In this document: in pieces, positions 25,751 through 35,048 of the stretch
Layout: every line of letters starts with the position of its first letter
Numbering within the stretch: the stretch's first letter is position 1
From: JAYODZ01 sp965660195
Lineage (GTDB): Bacteria > Pseudomonadota > Alphaproteobacteria > RS24
Assembly (NCBI GenBank): GCA_965660195.1
Contig: CBFHZM010000001.1
Location: 1 to 64,000 of the forward strand
Direction: 5' to 3'
DNA: 64,000 bases
Translations under genes and position numbers: made by a program
Notes under the pieces: generated by a model
Database searches by the model: none
Seen by the model: the letters and a program-made list of their open reading frames with translations, nothing else
What the model was told of the DNA's origin: nothing

Positions 25751-27225
25751 TGTCAGAGCTTGTTGATCTCGATCTGGTTGCCGCCCGTGATGGATTGCGG
25801 AAAAAAGACTTTACGGCTGTTGAGCTTTGCGAGGCGCATATAAAACAGATGCAAGAAGCCCGCGCGCTTAATGCGGTGGTGCATGAGGTTGCTGATATCG
25901 CACTCACCATGGCCGCCCAGAGCGATGCGCGACTGGCTGCGGGCAGCACGGCGCCGCTTGAGGGGCTGCCGATTGGTGTGAAAGATTTATTTTGCACCAA
26001 GGGCGTCCAAACCACGGCCTGCTCGAATATTCTTGGCGGCTTTACGCCGACTTATGAATCGACCGTAACACAAAACCTCTGGGATGCTGGTGCGGTGATG
26101 TTGGGTAAACTTAACAATGACGAATTTGCCATGGGATCTTCAAATGAGACCTCGCGTTTTGGCGCGGTAATTAATCCTTGGCGTCGCGAAGGCACGGACA
26201 CCGCGCTGGTGCCGGGCGGCTCGTCTGGCGGCTCCTCGGCAGCAGTGGCCGCCCATATCGGTGTGGCAGCAACGGCGACCGATACGGGGGGCTCCATTCG
26301 TCAGCCCGCGGCCTTTACGGGAACAGTAGGGTTGAAGCCCACTTACGGCCGTTGCTCGCGTTGGGGCATTGTGGCTTTCGCTTCATCACTCGATCAAGCC
26401 GGCCCGATTACGCGCACCGTGCGGGACGCGGCGATTATGCTCGGAGCTATGGCGGGACATGACGCTAAAGACACCACGAGCATTGATGCGCCGGTGCCAG
26501 ATTATGAGGCAGCGCTGACGGGGGATATTCGTGGTCTGAAAGTCGGTATTCCGCGCGAATATCGCGTTGACGGCATGTCACCGGAAATCGAAGCTTTGTG
26601 GCAAAAAGGTATTGATTGGCTCACATCAGCAGGTGCCGATATTGTTGATATCAGCTTGCCGCATACGCACTATGCTCTGCCAGCTTATTACATTATTGCG
26701 CCAGCGGAAGCCTCTTCAAATCTCGCACGCTATGATGGCGTGCGCTACGGGGCGCGGGTTGAGGGGGGCGATATTGACGGTATGTATGAAGCAACCCGTG
26801 CCGCAGGCTTTGGTGACGAAGTACGCCGACGCATTATGATCGGAACATATGTGCTCTCGGCCGGCTATTACGATGCCTATTATGTTAAAGCGCTTCAAGT
26901 CCGGCGTCTGATCGCTAATGATTTCTCGGCCGCATTTGAGCAATGCGATGTGGTGTTGACACCAACGACGCCGTCGGCGGCCTTCGCCATGGGTAGCAAT
27001 CAAGATGATCCATTGACGATGTATCTCAATGACGTCTTCACGGTGACGGCTAATTTGGCAGGTGTACCAGCCATGTCGCTGCCCGCCGGGCTCGATAAGG
27101 ACGGCCTACCGTTAGGCTTGCAGTTGATTGGTCCAGCCTTTGGTGAAGAGACATTGTTGCGCACAGCGCAGGTGATGGAAACCGCCGCTGGTTTTATAGC
27201 GCGACCACAAAAATGGTGGGTCTAA
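25750..27225 (+). CDS. gatA: Asp-tRNA(Asn)/Glu-tRNA(Gln) amidotransferase subunit A
   Basis: GatA is the glutaminase of the complex and has the amidase-signature Ser-cisSer-Lys triad. In this 491-residue protein the Lys is in GVKDLF, the Gly/Ser-rich signature is GGSSGGSSAAVAA and the Ser nucleophile region is TDTGGSIRQPAAF. It is translationally coupled to gatC and is followed by gatB after one base. Confidence 0.97.
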   Translation: MSELVDLDLVAARDGLRKKDFTAVELCEAHIKQMQEARALNAVVHEVADIALTMAAQSDARLAAGSTAPLEGLPIGVKDLFCTKGVQTTACSNILGGFTPTYESTVTQNLWDAGAVMLGKLNNDEFAMGSSNETSRFGAVINPWRREGTDTALVPGGSSGGSSAAVAAHIGVAATATDTGGSIRQPAAFTGTVGLKPTYGRCSRWGIVAFASSLDQAGPITRTVRDAAIMLGAMAGHDAKDTTSIDAPVPDYEAALTGDIRGLKVGIPREYRVDGMSPEIEALWQKGIDWLTSAGADIVDISLPHTHYALPAYYIIAPAEASSNLARYDGVRYGARVEGGDIDGMYEATRAAGFGDEVRRRIMIGTYVLSAGYYDAYYVKALQVRRLIANDFSAAFEQCDVVLTPTTPSAAFAMGSNQDDPLTMYLNDVFTVTANLAGVPAMSLPAGLDKDGLPLGLQLIGPAFGEETLLRTAQVMETAAGFIARPQKWWV

Positions 27226-27226
27226 G

Positions 27227-28705
27227 ATGAACGATCGAAATAATCTAATTTCGGGTGCAACGGGAGACTGGGAAATTGTTCTCGGTCTCGAGGTGCATGC
27301 GCAGGTGGCATCGAAAGCAAAACTTTTCTCGGGTGCCTCGACGGAGTTTGGCGGTGCGCCGAACAGCCATGTATCTTTAGTCGATGCCGCCATGCCGGGT
27401 ATGCTTCCCGTGATTAACTGGTTTTGTGTCGAGCAGGCCGTGCGCACAGGATTGGGTCTAAAAGCACAAATTAATCTGATGTCGGTGTTTGATCGGAAGA
27501 ATTATTTTTATCCCGATTTGCCGCAAGGCTACCAAATCTCGCAATTTAAATACCCGATTGTCGGCGAAGGTGTGATCGAGATTGACCTCGATGACGGTGA
27601 GGTCAAGCATGTAGGCATTGAGCGTCTGCATCTTGAGCAAGACGCGGGTAAGTCGATGCACGACCAGCATCCGACGATGAGCTTTGTTGACTTGAACCGT
27701 TCGGGTGTCGCTTTGATGGAAATCGTCTCCAAGCCAGACATGCGCTCGGCTGCTGAAGCACAAGCCTATGTCAAAAAATTACGCGCGATCTTACGGTATC
27801 TCGGCACCTGCGATGGCAATATGGAGCAGGGCAGTCTGCGTGCTGATGTGAATGTGTCGGTGCGCCGCCCAGGCGATGCTTTAGGCACGCGCTGCGAGAT
27901 CAAGAACGTAAACTCAATTCGGTTTATTGGGCAGGCGATTGAATATGAAGCGCGCCGGCAAATCGCGCTGATTGAGGATGGTGGACAAGTTGATCAAGAG
28001 ACTCGGTTGTTTGACCCGCGCCTTGGTGAAACACGCTCGATGCGCTCGAAAGAAGAAGCGCATGATTATCGTTATTTCCCCGACCCCGATTTGGTGCCGC
28101 TAACTTTCGAGCAGGCTTGGGTTGACGAGATTGCCGCTGATTTACCAGAGTTGCCCGATGATAAGAAGCAGCGCTTTATGGAACAATATAAGCTGTCCTC
28201 TTATGATGCGGGTCTGTTGGTCGCCGAAGCTGAGAGCGCTAATTTCTTTGAACAGGTCGCGCAGGGTCGTGATGCCAAAATGGCGGCCAATATGGTGGTC
28301 GGTAGCATGTTTGCGGCACTCAATCGGTCTGGCAAGTCGCTCGCTGAAAGTCCCGTATCAGCCGAACAACTGGGCGCCTTAATTGATCTCGTCGCCAATC
28401 AAACTGTGTCGACGCGCAGCGCTAAGGATGTTTTTGAGCTGATGTTCGATGACGGGCCAGATCAAGGTAAGGATCCGGCCTTAATTGTCGAGGAACGCGG
28501 TTTGCAACAGGTAACCGATACCGGCGAGATTGAAGCCGCTGTGGACGCAGTGATTGCCGCCAATCCCGACAAGGTCACGCAAGCGCAAGAGAAGCCTAAA
28601 ATGGCTGGCTGGTTCGTTGGGCAAGTGATGCAGCAAACGGGGGGTAAGGCCAACCCACAGGCGGTCAACGCGCTGGTGCTCAAAAAGCTTGGTCTCGACG
28701 GCTAG
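27227..28705 (+). CDS. gatB: Asp-tRNA(Asn)/Glu-tRNA(Gln) amidotransferase subunit B
   Basis: GatB activates the mischarged tRNA by phosphorylation and amidates it. The 492-residue protein has the EIVLGLEVHAQ start, the KNYFYPDLPQGYQISQ block, the LEQDAGKS motif and YRYFPDPDLVPL, plus the C-terminal GatB/YqeY domain. It completes gatCAB, indicating that at least one of glutaminyl- or asparaginyl-tRNA is made indirectly in this organism. Confidence 0.97.
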   Translation: MNDRNNLISGATGDWEIVLGLEVHAQVASKAKLFSGASTEFGGAPNSHVSLVDAAMPGMLPVINWFCVEQAVRTGLGLKAQINLMSVFDRKNYFYPDLPQGYQISQFKYPIVGEGVIEIDLDDGEVKHVGIERLHLEQDAGKSMHDQHPTMSFVDLNRSGVALMEIVSKPDMRSAAEAQAYVKKLRAILRYLGTCDGNMEQGSLRADVNVSVRRPGDALGTRCEIKNVNSIRFIGQAIEYEARRQIALIEDGGQVDQETRLFDPRLGETRSMRSKEEAHDYRYFPDPDLVPLTFEQAWVDEIAADLPELPDDKKQRFMEQYKLSSYDAGLLVAEAESANFFEQVAQGRDAKMAANMVVGSMFAALNRSGKSLAESPVSAEQLGALIDLVANQTVSTRSAKDVFELMFDDGPDQGKDPALIVEERGLQQVTDTGEIEAAVDAVIAANPDKVTQAQEKPKMAGWFVGQVMQQTGGKANPQAVNALVLKKLGLDG

Positions 28706-28709
28706 CGCC

Positions 28710-28778
28710 GTGCCGCATCTTTTTATTCTCTTGGCGTTGAGCTTTCTGGGCCTGTTGGCTTCCTGCGTAGTTGGTTAG
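28710..28778 (+). CDS. Possible 22-residue hydrophobic micro-ORF with lipobox-like end
   Basis: A GTG 4 bases after the gatB stop opens a 22-codon frame whose product is a hydrophobic helix ending LLASCVVG. LASC fits a lipobox. There is no Shine-Dalgarno sequence, the mature part would be only four residues, and the frame overlaps the end of the convergent enoyl-CoA hydratase gene. It may be chance; it is listed because the pattern is clean and reinitiation after gatB would be possible. Confidence 0.15.
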   Translation: MPHLFILLALSFLGLLASCVVG

Positions 28779-29593
28779 CGGCCGCTAAATTTGGCGTCAC
28801 GCTTTTCGAGGAACGCAGTGACGCCTTCGGCAAAATCTGCACTTTGGCCAGCTTGGCGTTGCATTTGACGTTCCATATTGAGCTGGTTCTCGTAATTATT
28901 ATCGGTGCTTTCGGCCATCAGGGCGCGAATGAGCCCGAGTGACATCGGGCCTCTCGCCAACTCGCGCGCCAGCGTCATGGCCTCATCCATCAACGCAGCG
29001 TCATCATAAACGCGATTGATCAAGCCCCATTCGAGCGCTGTTTCGGCAGGTAGGCGTTCACCCAAAATGGCCAATTCCTTAGCTCTAGCCATACCGATCA
29101 GGCGCGGTAACAGCCATGTCGCACCACCATCGGGCACCAAGCCGATACGCCGAAAAGCTTGTAGGAAGAAAGCCGAGCGGCCGGCCAGAACCATATCGCC
29201 CATGAGCGCAAAGCTCATGCCAACGCCAGCCGCGGCCCCATTTACGGCGGTAACTATCGGGCAGTGCAAATCGCGCAAACGGCGCATTATTGGATGATAA
29301 GTGGTCTCAAGCGCGGCACCGGCATCTAATTTTTTCGGAGCGCTATTGGTGGTTTCGGCTTCATTGCGCTCAGCCACGGAAGTGAGATTGGCGCCGGCAC
29401 TAAAGCCGCGTCCCGCACCGGTTAGGACGAGGCAGCGCACTTGATTGGTGTCGTCTTCAATATGGTCGAGCGCTGCGGCAAAGGCGCGCAAAACACGTGG
29501 TGAAAACGCATTTAGCGTATCAGGATCGTTGAGTGTTAGAACCGCAATATTGTCCTGAATATCAAGTAAAACGCCGTCTAAGTCTAACTGCAT
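28775..29593 (-). CDS. Enoyl-CoA hydratase/isomerase family protein
   Basis: This crotonase-fold enzyme of 272 residues acts on an acyl-CoA. The oxyanion-hole motifs are GRGFSAGANLT and AVNGAAAGVGMS, and the region after the catalytic strand reads GLVPDGGATWLLPRLIG, with Asp where typical hydratases have a Gly-Ala pair. This is reminiscent of PaaG-type isomerases. The second ATG (29593) is chosen because GGAGG lies 5 bases upstream of it; the first ATG (29605) has no site. It stands alone, convergent with gatB and divergent from the aldehyde dehydrogenase gene. Confidence 0.88.
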   Translation of the reverse strand: MQLDLDGVLLDIQDNIAVLTLNDPDTLNAFSPRVLRAFAAALDHIEDDTNQVRCLVLTGAGRGFSAGANLTSVAERNEAETTNSAPKKLDAGAALETTYHPIMRRLRDLHCPIVTAVNGAAAGVGMSFALMGDMVLAGRSAFFLQAFRRIGLVPDGGATWLLPRLIGMARAKELAILGERLPAETALEWGLINRVYDDAALMDEAMTLARELARGPMSLGLIRALMAESTDNNYENQLNMERQMQRQAGQSADFAEGVTAFLEKRDAKFSGR

Positions 29594-29706
29594 GATCGCC
29601 TCCATTTTAAGCCCTTAATCCCTTACGGCCAAACTATATCAAAAAACTTCTCTTGGCATCACCTGATGGATTTGGTTAAGTTGTCGCAGACACAAGGAGG
29701 ACCAGT

Positions 29707-31164
29707 ATGGGTGTTCAACAAAAACAAGCAGAGATTCTAGATACGCCAGAAGCCGATATTCGGGCGATGATTGATAAGCAAAAACGCGCGCATATTAATG
29801 AGGGGCCGATGACCGCTGAGCGTCGGATCGACCTTATCAATAGCTGTATTCGTTTGCTGATCGAAAATAAGGATGCCATCGTTGACGCGCTAAGTGCCGA
29901 TTTTGGTAGCCGCTCGCCGGAAGGCTCTCTGGCAACTGATGTTGGCGGAACGCTTGGGTCGCTAAAATATGCCCGCAAAAATGTGAAGAAATGGATGCGC
30001 GCCGAAAAGCGGCATTCGATGTTTCCGCTAAGCCTGTTCGGAGCGCGGACACGGGTTGAATATCAGCCGCTCGGCTGCGTTGGTAATGTGGTGCCGTGGA
30101 ACTTCCCCTTCAATCTGGCTTTTGGTCCGATGGGGAGCATTTTTGCAGCCGGTAACCGGACAATCATTAAACCATCCGAATTTACACCGCATTGTTCTTT
30201 GCTGTTGAAGGAGTTGTGCGGCAAATATTTCGCCGAAGAAGATGTTGCGGTCGTGTTGGGAGGTCCGGATACGGGTGCCGTGTTCTCGCGCATGCCATTT
30301 GACCATTTGCTGTTTACGGGTGCGACGGCAATCGCCCATCACATTATGCGTGGTGCGGCTGAGAACTTGGTTCCCGTGACGCTCGAGCTCGGCGGTAAGT
30401 CGCCAGTGATCGTCTCGGATAGTGCCGATATGACGAAAACCGCGGCGCGGGTGATGACGGGCAAAACGCTCAATGCTGGTCAGATCTGTTTGGCCCCAGA
30501 TTATGTCATGGTACCAAAAGGTAAGATCGACGGCTTCGTAGAAGCCGCTAGCAAGTCGGTGGAAACCATGTTCCCGAGCTTGAAAGAAAATGGCGATTAC
30601 ACATCAATCATTAATCAACGTCATTATGATCGCCTGACGGGGTATCTCGAAGACGCGAAGGCCAAAGGCGCTAAGATTATTGAAATCAATCCGGCGAATG
30701 AAGATTTTTCACAGCAGGCGCATTTCAAAATTCCGCCGACCATTATTGTCGAGCCCACCGAAGATATGAAGGTGATGCAGGAAGAAATTTTTGGTCCGAT
30801 CTTGCCGGTGAAATCCTATGACTCGATTGAGGATGCGATTGGTTACGTCAATGACCATGACCGCCCGCTAGGCTTGTATTATTTCGGCGAAAACAAGTCG
30901 GAAGAAGACAAGGTCGTCCAGCGGACAACATCCGGCGGCGTTGCCGTTAATGACGTGATCACCCACATCATGCAAGATGATGCCCCCTTTGGAGGTGTTG
31001 GCCCTTCTGGGACGGGCGCCTATCACGGTGTTGAAGGCTTCAAGAACTTCTCGCATGCCAAAACAGTGTTCCGGCAAACTTCGGTTGAAGCTCTGGCAGG
31101 TATTTTCCGTCCACCCTTTGGCCCGAAAATCCGCAAAATGATCGAAGGCCAGCTGAAAATGTAA
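29707..31164 (+). CDS. Coniferyl-aldehyde-dehydrogenase-like enzyme
   Basis: The 485-residue protein belongs to the membrane-tail-bearing class 3-like aldehyde dehydrogenases that include bacterial coniferyl aldehyde dehydrogenase. It has the oxyanion Asn in VPWNFPFN, Glu in LELGGKSP, Cys in LNAGQICLAPDYV and the EEIFGPILPV motif. The C-terminal RPPFGPKIRKMIEGQ is typical of that subgroup. The true substrate may be a long-chain or aromatic aldehyde; the name reflects similarity only. An AAGGAGG ribosome site precedes the ATG. The gene is monocistronic with a strong terminator at 31191. Confidence 0.88.
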   Translation: MGVQQKQAEILDTPEADIRAMIDKQKRAHINEGPMTAERRIDLINSCIRLLIENKDAIVDALSADFGSRSPEGSLATDVGGTLGSLKYARKNVKKWMRAEKRHSMFPLSLFGARTRVEYQPLGCVGNVVPWNFPFNLAFGPMGSIFAAGNRTIIKPSEFTPHCSLLLKELCGKYFAEEDVAVVLGGPDTGAVFSRMPFDHLLFTGATAIAHHIMRGAAENLVPVTLELGGKSPVIVSDSADMTKTAARVMTGKTLNAGQICLAPDYVMVPKGKIDGFVEAASKSVETMFPSLKENGDYTSIINQRHYDRLTGYLEDAKAKGAKIIEINPANEDFSQQAHFKIPPTIIVEPTEDMKVMQEEIFGPILPVKSYDSIEDAIGYVNDHDRPLGLYYFGENKSEEDKVVQRTTSGGVAVNDVITHIMQDDAPFGGVGPSGTGAYHGVEGFKNFSHAKTVFRQTSVEALAGIFRPPFGPKIRKMIEGQLKM

Positions 31165-31190
31165 AGGCAGTTCGAGCCAAAGTCTGAGAA

Positions 31191-31217
31191 AAGGGGGAGC
31201 AGGTTCCCCCTTTTTTA
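31191..31217 (+). terminator. Rho-independent terminator after the aldehyde dehydrogenase gene
   Basis: The stem AAGGGGGA / TTCCCCCTT with a short loop is followed by six T and more T-rich sequence. A-rich sequence on the other side means it may also act for the convergent helicase gene, whose stop lies inside it. Confidence 0.88.
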
Positions 31218-32672
31218 TTTTGAGATCGGGATCGATAAAAACGCTGGTGCGGCACCTTCAAAGGCATCTGACCCAGATTGTTTTTTAGCGCTTTCAGTTG
31301 GTTTTTCCTTCGCGCCTTTGGTCTCAGATTTTGGTGTCTTAGGTTTTTTAGCTTTACTGTTCTTATCAGGACCCTTCGCAGGCTCTGAGCTCGTTTCTGT
31401 TGCGACTTGCTCTACGGCGGCATCAGCCGCGCGCTCCTCGTTAGGAAACTTTGATAAGAGGCCGCGCCGCTTCGGGGGGCGCTTGTCTTGTTGTTTAGGC
31501 TCTTTGCGCGGCTGCTCGGCTTTGCTCGGAGCTTTACTTTCGGTCTGAGCCCCTGGCTCGTCCATCTCATGTTTTGGGATGGTGCGTCCGATCAAGCTCT
31601 CAATTGCAGCGAGATATTTCTCGTCATGCTGCGTAACGAAACAAAAGGCGCGGCCGGTGCGGCCAGCGCGGCCCGTCCGGCCGATGCGATGAACATAATC
31701 CTCGGCATGGGTCGGGGTGTCAAAATTAAAAACGTGGCTGACATCGGGAATATCGAGACCGCGCGCGGCGACATCGCTGGCGATCAGAAATTGACTTGCA
31801 CCAGTACGAAAGCCATCGAGCTGGCGTAAGCGCATATGCTGATCCATGTCGCCATGAAGCGCGCAAACGCTAAAGCCACTTGTCTCTAAAGCCCGCAGCA
31901 AAGTGCCTATGTCGCGTTTACGGTTGCAGAAGATAATCCCGTTTTTGACGTCTTCCGACCGGAACAAGGATTTCAATAGGTCGGTTTTTCTCGCCTGCGA
32001 GGTATGCACGACAAACTGCGCAACGGCATCATTGGTGGCGGCTGGGCGTGTGACTTCGATGCGCGCCGCAGCTTGCAAGAATTGCTCCGACAGGCGCGTG
32101 ATTTCGGGCGGCATGGTGGCCGAGAAAAACAGCGTTTGTCGGGTAAAAGGCAATAACTTTACGATCCGCTCAATATCGGGAATGAACCCCATATCGAGCA
32201 TGCGATCGGCCTCGTCGATGACGAGAACCTCAACACCCCGCAGCATAACCTTGCCGCGCTCGACATGGTCGAGAAGCCGACCTGGTGTTGCAATCAGAAC
32301 ATCAGCACCACGCTCGATTGCTTTCTCTTGATCGCCAAAAGCGACGCCACCGATCAACAGGGCTTTAGTTAGACGCGTATATTTTCCGTAGAGGTCAAAG
32401 TTCTCAGCCACCTGCGCCGCGAGTTCGCGAGTCGGTTCCAAAATGAGTGTACGCGGCATGCGGGCTTTGGCGCGCCCCTTCATCAGGCGATGGATCATCG
32501 GCAGGGTAAACGAGGCCGTTTTGCCGGTCCCTGTTTGCGCGATGCCCAAAACATCTCGTCCCGCCAGAACTTCTGGAATTGCTTTTTCTTGGATGGGTGT
32601 CGGGGTGGAATAGCCCACATCGGAAATCGCGCGCAAAATCTCAGGCGCGAGTGCTAAATCATCAAATGTCAT
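31215..32672 (-). CDS. DEAD-box ATP-dependent RNA helicase (RhlE-like)
   Basis: The 485-residue protein has the full DEAD-box motif set: Q motif FDDLALAPEILRAI with TPTPIQ, motif I AQTGTGKT, motif II VIDEADRMLDMGF, motif III SAT and motif VI HRIGRTGRAG. The core ends near residue 370. The last ~115 residues are low-complexity and rich in Lys, Pro, Ala and Glu, as in RhlE relatives that use basic tails to bind RNA. It probably acts in ribosome assembly or RNA decay; the exact role is unknown. A 190-bp upstream gap suggests a long leader. Confidence 0.92.
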   Translation of the reverse strand: MTFDDLALAPEILRAISDVGYSTPTPIQEKAIPEVLAGRDVLGIAQTGTGKTASFTLPMIHRLMKGRAKARMPRTLILEPTRELAAQVAENFDLYGKYTRLTKALLIGGVAFGDQEKAIERGADVLIATPGRLLDHVERGKVMLRGVEVLVIDEADRMLDMGFIPDIERIVKLLPFTRQTLFFSATMPPEITRLSEQFLQAAARIEVTRPAATNDAVAQFVVHTSQARKTDLLKSLFRSEDVKNGIIFCNRKRDIGTLLRALETSGFSVCALHGDMDQHMRLRQLDGFRTGASQFLIASDVAARGLDIPDVSHVFNFDTPTHAEDYVHRIGRTGRAGRTGRAFCFVTQHDEKYLAAIESLIGRTIPKHEMDEPGAQTESKAPSKAEQPRKEPKQQDKRPPKRRGLLSKFPNEERAADAAVEQVATETSSEPAKGPDKNSKAKKPKTPKSETKGAKEKPTESAKKQSGSDAFEGAAPAFLSIPISK

Positions 32673-32862
32673 ATAACCGCCATTGTTGTTTCAATTTTTT
32701 GCGAGTTGTGGTCTTGGTCCCAATACCATGAAGCCGCAGAGCCTCGCGATCTTTGATCTCTGTGTGGAGATCTTCCAGGCCACAATGGCCCGGCCCTAGG
32801 GCTGACTTTTTGTCAGCCAGAATTAGCGCGACAATAGTCGAGTGCAGTTAAAAGTCAATCTG
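32673..32862. other. 190-bp gap between the helicase and parE genes
   Basis: No coding sequence is evident. A perfect 7-bp hairpin GGCTGAC-TTTTT-GTCAGCC lies at 32798-32816. It has no T run on either side, so it is not an ordinary terminator. It could lie in a long helicase leader on the minus strand. Confidence 0.4.
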
Positions 32863-34902
32863 CTAAATATCCAAGGCCTCTGCAAAGACCGCGTTTTCTT
32901 GAATGAACTTAAAGCGCAACTCGGCTTTATTGCCCATCAGTTGTTGCACGACATCGGCGGTTTGCTTGCGCTCATCTTCAGGGATAACAATTTGCAGTAA
33001 TGTCCGTTTGCCAGGCAACATGGTGGTCTCTTTCAGCTGCGCGGGAAGCATTTCGCCGAGCCCTTTAAAGCGGCTGACATCAACTTTTGCATTGGCGCGA
33101 AACTCTGATTTTAGAACACGCTCTCGTTCCTCATCATCGCGCACATAAATAATTTTGCCGCCTTGGCTGAGGCGATAGAGCGGCGGTACGGCGAGATAGA
33201 GGTGTCCGTTTTTGATAAGCTCCGGCATTTCTTCATGGAAGAAGGTGATCAGCAGTGACGCGATATGCGCTCCGTCGACATCGGCATCGGTCATGATGAT
33301 AACCTTCTCGTAGCGTAAGCGATCATCGCGATAGGCCGAGCCGATACCGCACCCCAGGGCCAACACAAGATCGGCTAACTGCTGATTGGCCTGAATTTTA
33401 TTACCCGTTGCATTGGCGACATTGAGAATTTTGCCGCGTAACGGCAGGATAGCCTGGTTGGCACGATTGCGGGCTTGTTTGGCGGAACCGCCAGCGCTAT
33501 CGCCCTCGACAATAAATAATTCAGCCCCCTTGGCGGCACTTTGCGAACAATCGGCGAGCTTGCCTGGCAAACGTAGTTTGCGGGTCGCCGATTTGCGGCT
33601 AACATCTTTTTCTTGTCGGCGCCGGACGCGTTCTTCGGCGCGATCGATTACCCAGTCGAGCAGCTTATTTGCATCTTGCGGCGCATTTGACAGCCAATGT
33701 TCGAAATGATCGCGCACCGTCTGTTCGACAATGCGCGTTGCTTCGGGGGAGGCTAGTTTATCTTTGGTCTGGCCTTGAAACTCTGGCTCGCGGATAAAAA
33801 CCGAAACTAACGAGGTTGCTGAGGCCATTACATCATCGGCCGTAATCATGCTAACTTTCTTGTTATTGGCCAGTTCACCATAGGCTTTCAACCCCTTGGC
33901 AAGAGCGTTACGCAGACCCTGCTCATGGGTGCCGCCCTCTGGCGTTGGTACAGTGTTGCAATAGCTAGCCGAGTGACCATCAATACCGCCCACCCAACTC
34001 ACCGCCCATTCGACGGAGCCGTGCCGGCCGTCTTTAATGACCTTGCCAGAGAACGGGGTTGGCGTGACTGTTGGATTTGATCCAATTTGCGCCCGCAGAT
34101 AATCGCTGAGCCCGTCGGGGAATTTCAAAATATCTTCAGTCGGGGTGTCGTCCGAGATGATGCTGGCATCGCAATGCCAGCGGATTTCGACGCCGCCAAA
34201 AAGATAGGCCTTTGCCTTCGCCATGGCGTAGAGGCGGGCGGGTTCAAAATGGGCCTTACCGCCAAAAATATCGGGGTCGGGGTGGAACTTCACTAATGTG
34301 CCGCGTTGGTTTTTAGACGCCCCTAGGTTTTTCAGCTTACCCTTGGGAATGCCGCGGGCAAATTTTTGCTCATAGAGCTGCTTGTCGCGCGCGACCTGTA
34401 CGGTCAGTTGGTCGGATAAAGCATTAACCACCGAGACACCAACCCCATGCAAACCGCCCGAGGTTTCATAAGCGGCGCCGCCAAATTTGCCGCCGGCATG
34501 TAGTGTCGTCATAATGACCTCAAGTGCCGATTTGTCCTTGAACCGCGGGTGCTGGTCGACCGGAATGCCGCGGCCATTATCGCGAACACTAAGCCAATCA
34601 TCTGGCTCGAGATGCACCTCAATGTGAGTGGCGTGACCAGCCACGGCCTCATCCATGGCATTGTCGATCACTTCGGCAAAGAGGTGGTGCAGGGCGCGCG
34701 TGTCGGTGCCACCAATATACATGCCGGGGCGCCGCCGAACCGGCTCGAGCCCTTCAAGAACCTCGATGTCTTTCGCCGTATAGCCGTCTTTGGCATTGCG
34801 ACCGCGCCCAGCCGGTGCCTTCTCGCCATCAAAAAGATCGGCGGCTTTGCGGGGGGCGGCTTTGGTTGTTGCTTTGCCGGTCTTTTTGGGAGCTTTTGCC
34901 AT
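32863..34902 (-). CDS. parE: DNA topoisomerase IV subunit B
   Basis: ParE is the ATPase half of topoisomerase IV, which decatenates daughter chromosomes. The 679-residue protein has the GHKL motifs (EVIDNAMDEAVAG, VRDNGRGIP, GGLHGVGVSVVNALS), the TOPRIM core FIVEGDSAGGSAKQARNRANQAILPLRGKI split over two motifs, and MTDADVDGAHIASLL. Length and the lack of a GyrB-type insert favour ParE over GyrB. parC is not in the window. The N-terminus is Lys/Ala-rich for about 35 residues. Confidence 0.94.
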   Translation of the reverse strand: MAKAPKKTGKATTKAAPRKAADLFDGEKAPAGRGRNAKDGYTAKDIEVLEGLEPVRRRPGMYIGGTDTRALHHLFAEVIDNAMDEAVAGHATHIEVHLEPDDWLSVRDNGRGIPVDQHPRFKDKSALEVIMTTLHAGGKFGGAAYETSGGLHGVGVSVVNALSDQLTVQVARDKQLYEQKFARGIPKGKLKNLGASKNQRGTLVKFHPDPDIFGGKAHFEPARLYAMAKAKAYLFGGVEIRWHCDASIISDDTPTEDILKFPDGLSDYLRAQIGSNPTVTPTPFSGKVIKDGRHGSVEWAVSWVGGIDGHSASYCNTVPTPEGGTHEQGLRNALAKGLKAYGELANNKKVSMITADDVMASATSLVSVFIREPEFQGQTKDKLASPEATRIVEQTVRDHFEHWLSNAPQDANKLLDWVIDRAEERVRRRQEKDVSRKSATRKLRLPGKLADCSQSAAKGAELFIVEGDSAGGSAKQARNRANQAILPLRGKILNVANATGNKIQANQQLADLVLALGCGIGSAYRDDRLRYEKVIIMTDADVDGAHIASLLITFFHEEMPELIKNGHLYLAVPPLYRLSQGGKIIYVRDDEERERVLKSEFRANAKVDVSRFKGLGEMLPAQLKETTMLPGKRTLLQIVIPEDERKQTADVVQQLMGNKAELRFKFIQENAVFAEALDI

Positions 34903-34926
34903 TTTGGATCTCCAGCGAAGCTATGC

Positions 34927-34956
34927 CGCGACAATACGCGACAATACGCGACAATA
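34927..34956. repeat. Three exact tandem copies of a 10-bp repeat
   Basis: The unit CGCGACAATA occurs three times without mismatch in the parE/Old Yellow Enzyme intergenic region. Read toward parE each copy contains TATTGT. The 10-bp period places copies on one face of the helix, which suits cooperative protein binding, though slippage alone could produce it. Confidence 0.8.
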
Positions 34957-35018
34957 GCTATCGAATCAGAATTCTAATTAGTGCTATACTACGGCTTACC
35001 GTCGCAAAGGGAAGCGCT

Positions 35019-35048
35019 ATGGCGAAACTCCTCTGCGTATTGAAATGA
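35019..35048 (+). CDS. Possible 9-codon leader peptide before the OYE gene
   Basis: A strong AAGGGAAG ribosome site precedes an ATG opening nine codons (MAKLLCVLK). Its TGA overlaps the ATG of the Old Yellow Enzyme frame (ATGA). TATACT at 34985-34990 is a possible -10 upstream. It may couple translation of the next gene or may be chance. Confidence 0.3.
   Translation: MAKLLCVLK

Noticed and set aside
32798..32816. Hairpin GGCTGAC/GTCAGCC as a terminator
   Set aside because: No T tract on either strand after the stem, so left as an unexplained hairpin.
34927..34956. Possible CRISPR-like repeat
   Set aside because: Units are 10 bp with no spacers and there are no cas genes; simple tandem repeat.
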